Assembly (NCBI GenBank): GCA_028699715.1
Contig: JAQVUC010000065.1
Location: 1-6,424 of the forward strand
Source: Anaerolineaceae bacterium
Lineage (GTDB): Bacteria; Chloroflexota; Anaerolineae; Anaerolineales; Anaerolineaceae
Length of the DNA stretch: 6,424 nt
Direction of reading: 5' to 3'
Shown here: positions 1-6,424 of the stretch, piece by piece
Position numbering within the stretch: position 1 is the first letter of the stretch
Layout: each line of letters starts with the position of its first letter
The notes under the pieces: generated by a model
The model's database searches: none
Seen by the model: the letters and a program-made list of their open reading frames with translations, nothing else
Told to the model about the DNA's origin: nothing
Position numbers and translations under genes: made by a program

Positions 1-1
1 C

Positions 2-145
2 TATTCCACACCGATCGTAAAAGAGAATCTCGGCAGCGAAGGTTCGGAAGAAATGACCGCTTTTTTTGAAAGGCGAATCGAACACTATGGGGGTATTCTT
101 ATCCGTAAACAGACCGGAGTCTTCTTAGCTGAAAACCCGCTTTAG
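2..145 (+). CDS. C-terminal end of an unrecognised protein (partial)
   Basis: The frame is open from the left edge of the window to the TAG stop at 143-145, giving 47 residues that end in GVFLAENPL. The start lies outside the window. The tail is hydrophilic and mixed-charge, with a helix-like stretch (EEMTAFFERRIEHYGG) and then a short hydrophobic strand-like segment (ILIRKQTGVFLA), which looks like the end of a soluble globular domain. I do not recognise the family and assign no function. It is convergent with uppP, with only 7 bp between the two stop codons, and no clear terminator hairpin is visible in that gap. The reading as coding rests on the open frame, protein-like composition and a stop placed exactly at the gene junction. 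Confidence 0.6.
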   Translation, partial: YSTPIVKENLGSEGSEEMTAFFERRIEHYGGILIRKQTGVFLAENPL

Positions 146-152
146 ATTGGCT

Positions 153-2116
<1,964 letters not shown>

Positions 2117-2167
2117 TTAGATTTCTTATCCTGCAAAAACATTTCACTATTGTACCTTTCTTGCTGA

Positions 2168-3736
2168 TCATTGGGGCTCAATGCTGCCATATTTCCAGGA
2201 TTCGTCAGGAACACCCTCTACAATACTGGCGTTTCGAATATCCCAAACCGTGTTGCAGGTGCGGGCGATGAAGGCGCGGTCATGCGCGACCAATAAAAAT
2301 CCTCCGCTAAAAGCGTGCAAGGCTTTTTCAAACTGCTCACGGGAAGGAATGTCAAGATGATTGACCGGTTCATCCAGGATCAGAAAGTTTGCCCCTTGTG
2401 CTACCAATCGGGCTAAGAGCAGTCTGGCTCGTTGACCAAAGCTGAGAGCGCTTATTGGCAAAATCACCTGATCTTCGTCAAACAGAAAATAATGAAGAAA
2501 GTGATAAACCTCAGAAAGGCTCATAGATTTGACGCCTTGGATGGATTCGATTGAATTCAGAGAAGGATTGAGAGACTCCTGCTTTTGGGGCATATAACCA
2601 AGGATGACACTTTTCCCCCAGCGGTAAGAACCAGTATTTTGAGCCAACTGCCCCATCAATACTTTCAACAAAGTGCTCTTTCCGCTTCCATTGGGACCAA
2701 TCAAAGCAATTCGCTGTCCAGCCTGGATGTAGAGATCAAGATTTTGAAAAAGCAGTTCGTCAGTATACCCAAAACCAAGATCGTTGATGCTTAGGATTTG
2801 AGTGCTCTGATGTTCTGGTTCGGCAAAATTAATATCGATGCGCCACTTATCCATGGGTTTTTGAATCCGCTCAGAAGCTTCCAAATGCCTTTCCAAGCGT
2901 TTTTTCTTTGCCAAACCTTTCTTGGCGACCTTTTTGGCATAGCGACGGGTTGTGGAATCTTTGGTTCTTTTTTCTGTGTAGCGAGCCTGTTCAGCTGTGT
3001 TGATCCAATCAGATTTCAGGCGTCTGATTTCGGACTCCTGATCTTTCCAAATTTCATAGGCCTTTTGCTTTTCTTTCGCAATCAAATCAGCATAATTTGA
3101 GTAGTCGCCTGGGAACTTGCGAACGCCTTCCCTATCTTCATCGAGTTCATAGACGCAAGTAATGGTGTGATCCAGAAATAAACGGTCATGCGAGATGAGC
3201 AAGCCACTGCCAGGGTAGTTGTTTATAAAATTCTCCAACCACTCCAGTGCGGGGATGTCTAAATGGTTTGTTGGCTCATCCAAGAGCAAAATTTCTGGTC
3301 TCTGGAGCAGCAAGGAGGCCAATTGAACGCGAGTTCTTTCCCCACCACTGAGAATATCCAGTGGAGTCTGCAATTCCAAATAGCCCAATCCCAAATTTGC
3401 TAACACACGCAACGCTTCTGCTTTTTCGCGAGGTAATAGTTGCGAAGTCGGGAAGGGGTTGATCTGATTCAAAGCCACAAGCATTAACTCAGCGATAGTC
3501 TGCGCAGTTGTTTCAAGTGGATTTTGTGGAAGATAACCAATCAAATCATTTGCACTCTTAACAACAGTCCCGCTGTCAGCTTCGAGCTTGCCGGAGATAA
3601 TTTCAAACAGGGTTGTCTTTCCGCTTCCATTTGATCCAATTAAAGCGGCGTGTTCACCATCGTTTAAGGCAAAGGTCACATCCACCAGGACGTGGCGATC
3701 CCCAAAGACTTTGTTTATACGGTTAATCTGTAACAT
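2168..3736 (-). CDS. ABC-F family ATPase, probable ribosome-protection (antibiotic resistance) factor
   Basis: ABC-F proteins are soluble, have two ATPase domains and act on the ribosome E site; many dislodge antibiotics from the large subunit. This 522-residue protein has no membrane segments. Domain 1 shows Walker A GSNGSGKTT (34-42), signature LSGGE (129-133), Walker B LLLDEP (150-155, Glu154) and switch His183. Domain 2 shows GPNGSGKST (347-355), signature LSFGQ (431-435), ILDEP (453-457, Glu456) and His485. Between them, about 213-300, lies a long, very basic, helical linker (RRYAKKVAKKG and neighbours) in the place of the P-site tRNA interaction motif, the part that reaches the drug site. 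The ATG has a good AAAGGAGT ribosome binding site at 3748-3741. An upstream leader peptide and attenuator strongly favour an inducible resistance gene over housekeeping EttA or Uup types. Drug class cannot be told from sequence alone; macrolides, lincosamides, pleuromutilins and streptogramins are typical for the family. Confidence 0.93.
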   Translation of the reverse strand: MLQINRINKVFGDRHVLVDVTFALNDGEHAALIGSNGSGKTTLFEIISGKLEADSGTVVKSANDLIGYLPQNPLETTAQTIAELMLVALNQINPFPTSQLLPREKAEALRVLANLGLGYLELQTPLDILSGGERTRVQLASLLLQRPEILLLDEPTNHLDIPALEWLENFINNYPGSGLLISHDRLFLDHTITCVYELDEDREGVRKFPGDYSNYADLIAKEKQKAYEIWKDQESEIRRLKSDWINTAEQARYTEKRTKDSTTRRYAKKVAKKGLAKKKRLERHLEASERIQKPMDKWRIDINFAEPEHQSTQILSINDLGFGYTDELLFQNLDLYIQAGQRIALIGPNGSGKSTLLKVLMGQLAQNTGSYRWGKSVILGYMPQKQESLNPSLNSIESIQGVKSMSLSEVYHFLHYFLFDEDQVILPISALSFGQRARLLLARLVAQGANFLILDEPVNHLDIPSREQFEKALHAFSGGFLLVAHDRAFIARTCNTVWDIRNASIVEGVPDESWKYGSIEPQ

Positions 3737-3740
3737 AATG

Positions 3741-3748
3741 ACTCCTTT
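3741..3748 (-). promoter_or_regulatory. Shine-Dalgarno sequence of the ABC-F gene
   Basis: On the minus strand AAAGGAGT lies 4 nt upstream of the ATG at 3736 (AAGGAG to ATG is 5 nt). It is the only strong ribosome binding site in the window; alr, the PHP gene, tgt and the leader ORF lack one of comparable quality. Six of its bases (AAGGAG, 3747-3742) can pair with CTCCTT at 3816-3811, described separately. Confidence 0.85.
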
Positions 3749-3816
3749 AGATTATATAAGCAATAAGCGAGTTGTTTGAACTCTTTTGAGATGAGTTTGG
3801 TTGTCAGGCGAAGGAG
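3742..3816 (-). promoter_or_regulatory. Possible SD-sequestering fold between terminator and ABC-F start
   Basis: Just after the terminator T-run, the minus-strand RNA carries CTCCTT (3816-3811), an exact complement of the AAGGAG ribosome binding site (3747-3742). Between them are three short arms, AACTC (3797-3793), GAGTT (3783-3779) and AACTC (3773-3769), so the middle arm can pair with either neighbour. The outer pairing plus one inner hairpin could hide the ribosome binding site in read-through transcripts. The pairing is seen in the sequence; a regulatory role is inferred. The helices are short (5-6 bp) and could be coincidental. Confidence 0.35.
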
Positions 3817-3820
3817 GAAT

Positions 3821-3848
3821 AAAAAAACACGGTCTTGGATTGACCGTG
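3821..3848 (-). terminator. Intrinsic terminator (attenuator) in the ABC-F leader
   Basis: On the minus strand CACGGTC (3848-3842) pairs perfectly with GACCGTG (3834-3828) around a 7-nt loop AATCCAA, followed immediately by seven T residues (3827-3821). The stem is 7 bp with five G-C pairs. It lies 25 nt after the leader-peptide stop and 84 nt before the ABC-F ATG, downstream of a good promoter, so it should end transcription before the gene. On the plus strand the hairpin has no downstream T-run, so it is directional. Confidence 0.9.
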
Positions 3849-3895
3849 GTTCAGTTTCTTCGAAAATTAAAAATCAGTGAACAGGAACAATCCAA
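3835..3895 (-). promoter_or_regulatory. Antiterminator structure competing with the attenuator
   Basis: TTGGATTG (3895-3888), inside leader codons 24-27, is an exact complement of CAATCCAA (3842-3835), which is the terminator loop plus the last base of its 5' arm. Inward from this 8-bp helix come U3886-G3844 and C3885-G3845, then U3883-A3847, then a second perfect helix GTTCA (3882-3878) with TGAAC (3853-3849). Interruptions are two 1x1 mismatches and one bulged C (3848). The whole 5' arm of the terminator is consumed, so the two folds exclude each other. The 5' strand of the antiterminator is the last part of the leader ORF, so a ribosome reaching the stop would cover it, whereas one stalled earlier would leave it free. 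A partial competitor, CAAT and CCAA separated by CATAA (3952-3940), can also pair with the same TTGGATTG. Confidence 0.8.
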
Positions 3896-3966
3896 CTTTT
3901 GCCAGTGTGAACACCAGAGAAAGAGCTCACGACAACAACTTGGTTATGATTGAATGTGCTGTTCAT
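3874..3966 (-). CDS. Leader peptide of the ABC-F attenuator (30 aa)
   Basis: ATG at 3966-3964, TGA at 3876-3874, 30 codons. The peptide begins MNSTFNHNQ, has four consecutive valines at 10-13, then SSFSGVHTG (14-22), and ends KSWIVPVH (23-30). It has no signal peptide or known domain and, as expected for a regulatory peptide, it is probably made for the act of translation rather than the product. The ATG stands only 7 nt beyond the -10 hexamer, so the transcript should start at or within a few bases of it and the ORF is predicted to be leaderless; no ribosome binding site could fit. Its last codons form the 5' strand of the antiterminator. Stalling would have to place the ribosome at or before roughly codon 19 to leave that strand free, which points to the VVVVSSFSG region (10-18); this is inference from ribosome footprint size. 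The exact start is fixed by the promoter, not by homology. Confidence 0.8.
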   Translation of the reverse strand: MNSTFNHNQVVVVSSFSGVHTGKSWIVPVH

Positions 3967-3973
3967 AGCAATA

Positions 3974-4001
3974 ATTGTAGAATAAATGGACTTCTTGTCA
4001 A
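3974..4001 (-). promoter_or_regulatory. Sigma70-type promoter of the ABC-F leader transcript
   Basis: On the minus strand a perfect -35 TTGACA (4001-3996) and a -10 TACAAT (3979-3974, five of six consensus) are separated by 16 bp. The predicted start is near 3969-3966, directly at the leader-peptide ATG. It is divergent from, and 28 bp from, the alr -10 element on the other strand, so the two promoters could interfere with or share a regulator. Confidence 0.85.
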
Positions 4002-4029
4002 GTTGAATTTTCTTGAAACGTGAGGGAAG

Positions 4030-4038
4030 TGATATACT
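4030..4038 (+). promoter_or_regulatory. Extended -10 promoter of alr
   Basis: TGATATACT is an extended -10 (TG at 4030-4031, one base, TATACT at 4033-4038). No good -35 sits at the right distance: TTCTTG at 4010-4015 has a 17-bp spacer but a poor match, and TTGAAA at 4013-4018 is only 14 bp away. An extended -10 tolerates a weak -35. The expected start, 4044-4047, coincides with the in-frame GTG at 4047. Confidence 0.55.
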
Positions 4039-4046
4039 TTTCAACT

Positions 4047-5156
4047 GTGGATATCAATACTTATTCAACCTGGTTGGAAGTAGACTTAAATGCCATAAAG
4101 CATAACGTGGCTGAAGTGATCAAGATGACCGGCCGGGAAGTGATGGCTGTCATCAAAGCCAACGGTTATGGACATGGCATGCGCCCAATCGCGCAGGCTT
4201 GCGTGGCTGGGGGCGCGACCTGGTGTGGGGTTGCCCGCATCGAAGAAGCCTTGGCTTTACGCAGAGCCGGGATTTCCAGCCGGATTTTGGTCTTAGGTTT
4301 TACACCGGCGTCCAAGATTCCGGATGCGATCGAACATAACATCACCGTAGCGCTTTTCAACTCAGAACTGACGCAAACCTACCTGGATTATGTCCGCATT
4401 CACGGAGGAGTTTTAAGAGCGCATGTAAAAGTGGAAACCGGCATGGGACGCTTGGGGATGCCCATAGATGTGGTTCCACCCTTCCTGCGAGCCCTGAAAA
4501 ACTCCCCCATCTTGGTGGAAGGCATCTTTACTCATTTTGCAAGGGCGGACGAGCCAGATTCTGATTCCACTCCTGAACAAATCCGGAAATTTGAAGCCTT
4601 ATTGGCAGAACTAACGCCACAGGGTTTGAAACCTTTTTACGTTCACGCGGCCAACTCGGCAGCGGTATTAAATTTTCCCGCCTCCTATTATGATTTGACC
4701 CGTCCCGGGGATTTGCTGTTGGGCATGAACCCGATGACAGATCGTGAGCTACCTCCGCAGTTCAGGCCAGCCCTAACCTGGAAAGCCAGGCTCATTTCAG
4801 TGCGCACTTTTCCGCCTGGGCACGGCATCAGTTACGGCTCCAAATATGTCACCAGCAAAGAAGAACGCATTGGCGTTATACCCATCGGTTATGGCGATGG
4901 TTTCCGCAGGGTGGATGGTCAGCAGGTTTTGGTTGGCGGCAAACGCGTCAATATTGTTGGGCGGGTGTGCATGGACCAATGCATGCTGCAGTTGGATGAC
5001 GTGCCAGAAGCCAAAGTTGGAGACGAAATTGTGCTGGTTGGCCGGCAAGGTCAGGAATTTATCAGCATCGATGAGGTCGCAAAACGCTGGGGCACGATCA
5101 ATTACGAAGTGGTTTGCGGTCTGGCGGAACGCTTGCCCAGAATTTACATCGAATAG
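4047..5156 (+). CDS. alr: Alanine racemase (PLP-dependent)
   Basis: Alr interconverts L- and D-alanine in the cytoplasm, supplying D-Ala for peptidoglycan precursors. From GTG 4047 the protein is 369 residues, normal for the family. The PLP-binding motif VIKANGYGHG is at about 35-44 (Schiff-base Lys37); GMGRLG at 132-137; the second catalytic residue, Tyr263, is in GISYGSKY; IGYGDGF at 280-286; GRVCMDQ at 305-311; and the C-terminal TINYEVVCGL with LPRIYIE. All key residues are present. The same frame is open from a GTG at 4020, which would add nine residues, but the extended -10 (4033-4038) would then lie inside the gene. I prefer 4047, which puts WLEVDLNAIKHN at the usual distance from the N-terminus and makes the mRNA leaderless; no ribosome binding site fits either start. 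The downstream PHP gene begins at the last base of the alr stop. It is divergent from the ABC-F operon. Confidence 0.95.
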   Translation: MDINTYSTWLEVDLNAIKHNVAEVIKMTGREVMAVIKANGYGHGMRPIAQACVAGGATWCGVARIEEALALRRAGISSRILVLGFTPASKIPDAIEHNITVALFNSELTQTYLDYVRIHGGVLRAHVKVETGMGRLGMPIDVVPPFLRALKNSPILVEGIFTHFARADEPDSDSTPEQIRKFEALLAELTPQGLKPFYVHAANSAAVLNFPASYYDLTRPGDLLLGMNPMTDRELPPQFRPALTWKARLISVRTFPPGHGISYGSKYVTSKEERIGVIPIGYGDGFRRVDGQQVLVGGKRVNIVGRVCMDQCMLQLDDVPEAKVGDEIVLVGRQGQEFISIDEVAKRWGTINYEVVCGLAERLPRIYIE

Positions 5157-5824
5157 TGAACAAATCCATCCTGGCAGAATTTCACTGCCACTCTAATTAT
5201 TCCTTTGATAGTTTAGTCAGCCTGGAAGATATCATCAGCACTTGCCGTGCCAGAGGCATTGCAAAAATCGCCATCACTGATCACGGTTGCATGGAGGGGG
5301 CTTATAAAGCCCACCAGATGGCGCCTGATCTGGTCATCGTCAGTGAAGAGATCCAAACCAGTGAAGGGGAAATTCTAGGCTATTTTATGACTGAAGAGAT
5401 CCCGGATGGCCTGGAGCCGATGGAAGTGATCCGACGGCTGCAGGGGCAAGGGGCTTTTATAAGCGTCGCGCATCCTTTTGATCCTTGGCGGGGTTCACAT
5501 TGGAAAGAGGGAACTCTGGAAGAATTGGTACCCTATCTTGATGGGGTGGAAGCCTTCAACGCGCGTTGTTTTGACCCTGTTTTTAATGAAAAAGCGGGAG
5601 CTTTTGCGACCTTGCATCAAAAAGCCTGGATGGTTGGCTCGGACGCGCATAGTGTCGCGGAAATTGGCAGAGCCGTACTCGAACTCCCCGATTTCAATTC
5701 CGCGAAAGAATTGCGTGAAGCAGTAAAAACAGCCACATTTTCAGGGGAGCTTTCAAAAAAAGCTGTTCGCTTGAATTCGACTATAGCAAAAGTAGTACAC
5801 AAATTACGCAAAAACAGGGAATAA
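5156..5824 (+). CDS. PHP-domain metal-dependent phosphoesterase
   Basis: PHP proteins are TIM-barrel-like phosphoesterases that bind two or three divalent metals; small stand-alone members include nucleoside 3',5'-bisphosphate phosphatases. From GTG 5156 the product is 222 residues. The metal ligands are visible in order: HCH (His10, His12), TDHG (Asp42, His43), an acidic pair in VSEEIQTSEGE (Glu64/65), VAHPFD (His106) and GSDAH (Asp163, His165). The region after GSDAH, with EIGRA and a basic C-terminal tail, resembles the PHP-associated C-terminal segment. The substrate cannot be told. The start is chosen because GTG shares its G with the alr TAG (TAGTG) and puts AEFHCHSNYS just after the N-terminus; the frame remains open to an ATG at 5114, but those extra residues would overlap alr by 43 bp and do not look like family sequence. 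No ribosome binding site is seen, so reinitiation after alr is likely. It is convergent with the next gene. Confidence 0.9.
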   Translation: MNKSILAEFHCHSNYSFDSLVSLEDIISTCRARGIAKIAITDHGCMEGAYKAHQMAPDLVIVSEEIQTSEGEILGYFMTEEIPDGLEPMEVIRRLQGQGAFISVAHPFDPWRGSHWKEGTLEELVPYLDGVEAFNARCFDPVFNEKAGAFATLHQKAWMVGSDAHSVAEIGRAVLELPDFNSAKELREAVKTATFSGELSKKAVRLNSTIAKVVHKLRKNRE

Positions 5825-5835
5825 ATTTCCTTCCC
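5810..5835 (-). terminator. Weak possible terminator of the CcdA-like gene
   Basis: On the minus strand GGGAA (5835-5831) and TTCCC (5821-5817) form a 5-bp stem with a 9-nt loop, followed by TG and five T residues (5814-5810). It lies 43 bp past the stop of the membrane protein gene and overlaps the end of the PHP gene. The stem is short, so this is a tentative call. There is no matching T-run on the plus strand. Confidence 0.3.
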
Positions 5836-5877
5836 GAAAGATTGCTTTTAGGCTCAAAAACTGGTAGTCTATTCTGC

Positions 5878-6424
5878 TCAGGCTAACAAGGATGAGGCCA
5901 ACCAAACCGCTAATGTAATGAACACCAGCGCCATGCCAATTTTTACCGCAGCGGCGTTTTTCTTGAGAAAAGCCGTAAATTGTTTTGAGGTCGTACCGTA
6001 ATAGGCCAGAACAAAGACAATAATCAACGGCACAATGAACATCAGATTGTAGAGGATCAGGAAAAGGACAGCCTGTGTGCGCAGTTCGGGCAGGGTGCTC
6101 ATGGAAATGATGACCGGCAAGTAGATCTGACCGGTACAGGCCAGCTCCAAAATGGAAATGACCAAGCCAGTGAAAAAAGCGCTTAAGTAATAACTGCTGG
6201 ACTTGCGACCTTCGCGTACAGCCGTATTGATGCGTTTGCGCAGAGGTTCAGGCAGCTTGAGAGCCATATCAGCCAGGTTGCCGTGGCGGGTCTTGAAGTA
6301 ATCCCGGATGCTGAGGATAGCCAGGAAGAGACAAATCAAAGCTGTCAGCCCATAGACGATTTTGCTGATCACGTTCATGTATTCTTTGATCAGGTCCAAA
6401 ACTTTGTAAAAACCCAATCCAACG
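5878..6424 (-). CDS. CcdA/DsbD-like transmembrane thiol-redox protein, C-terminal part
   Basis: This is the C-terminal part of a polytopic membrane protein that continues beyond the right edge: the frame stays open through the last base, and a TTG at 6417 is not a convincing start. About 180 residues are visible. Counting from that TTG, hydrophobic segments lie at about 18-37, 75-106, 116-140 and 155-178. The segment SAFFTGLVISILELACTGQIYLPVI (79-103) carries one cysteine (Cys94) before TG near the start of a membrane helix, as in the second half of CcdA/DsbD membrane domains, which pass electrons across the membrane via a pair of cysteines. The partner cysteine would be in the missing N-terminal half. 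A basic soluble loop (about 42-73, LRKRINTAVREGRKSSS) separates the two halves. The exact partner (cytochrome c maturation, disulfide reduction or a thioredoxin-like protein) cannot be decided without the upstream gene. Confidence 0.75.
   Translation of the reverse strand, partial: VGLGFYKVLDLIKEYMNVISKIVYGLTALICLFLAILSIRDYFKTRHGNLADMALKLPEPLRKRINTAVREGRKSSSYYLSAFFTGLVISILELACTGQIYLPVIISMSTLPELRTQAVLFLILYNLMFIVPLIIVFVLAYYGTTSKQFTAFLKKNAAAVKIGMALVFITLAVWLASSLLA

Noticed and set aside
2149..2154. TACAAT on the minus strand upstream of tgt as a tgt promoter
   Set aside because: No matching -35 at normal spacing; the nearest TTGAGC-like hexamer is 21 bp away. Kept only as a caveat to the operon idea.
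2798..3100. 100-codon plus-strand open frame with Phe/Leu-rich translation opposite the ABC-F linker
   Set aside because: Its hydrophobic look is the antisense image of the Lys/Glu-rich linker (AAR/GAR codons read as Leu/Phe), not a membrane protein.
3751..3756. Perfect TATAAT on the minus strand just before the ABC-F ribosome binding site, as a second promoter bypassing the attenuator
   Set aside because: No recognisable -35 at 16-18 bp (only TTCAAA/CAAACA-like bases), and the resulting transcript would begin within or next to the ribosome binding site, making it useless. AT-rich chance is more likely.
4797..5048. 83-codon minus-strand open frame inside alr
   Set aside because: Antisense to conserved Alr motifs around Tyr263 and MDQ; no independent support.
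5817..5835. GGGAA/TTCCC hairpin as a plus-strand terminator for the alr-PHP unit
   Set aside because: It is followed on the plus strand by GAAAGATTG rather than a T-run; only the minus-strand orientation has T residues, and that only weakly.

Overview
The window looks like an ordinary bacterial chromosome segment of moderate GC, roughly 45-50% by eye. It holds housekeeping genes plus one ABC-F ATPase with an elaborate leader. Protein style, frequent GTG starts, weak or absent Shine-Dalgarno sequences and two promoters lying directly against start codons suggest Chloroflexota (Anaerolineae-like). That placement is an impression, not a demonstration. No mobile elements, tRNA, rRNA or CRISPR arrays were seen.

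Layout. Positions 1-145 (+) hold the last 47 codons of an unrecognised gene. It converges on a minus-strand block read from right to left: an ABC-F ATPase (3736-2168), tgt (tRNA-guanine transglycosylase, 2098-971) and uppP (undecaprenyl-diphosphatase, 974-153). tgt and uppP overlap by 4 bp. Positions 3737-4046 are a divergent control region. On the plus strand follow alr (alanine racemase) and a PHP-domain metallophosphoesterase whose GTG shares one base with the alr stop. At the right edge is a minus-strand, N-terminally incomplete CcdA/DsbD-like membrane protein.

Main discovery. The ABC-F gene is preceded by what appears to be a complete ribosome-mediated transcription attenuator, not among the long ORFs. 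It comprises a sigma70-type promoter (TTGACA, 16 bp, TACAAT), a 30-codon leader ORF whose ATG lies at the predicted transcription start (a leaderless leader), and a perfect 7-bp intrinsic terminator with seven T residues. An alternative antiterminator joins the last leader codons to the terminator loop and 5' arm: an 8-bp perfect helix, three isolated pairs and a 5-bp helix. After the terminator, a CTCCTT element can pair with the AAGGAG ribosome binding site, a possible second level of control. This arrangement is typical of antibiotic-inducible ABC-F ribosome-protection genes, so the ABC-F protein is best read as a probable inducible resistance factor against a ribosome-targeting antibiotic.

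How the parts may work together. A drug-stalled ribosome early on the leader would free the antiterminator strand and allow transcription into the ABC-F gene. No terminator is visible before tgt, so the same read-through could reach tgt and uppP. The divergent alr has an extended -10 (TG-A-TATACT) only 8 bp upstream of an in-frame GTG, so it too is probably leaderless, starting at 4047 rather than 4020.
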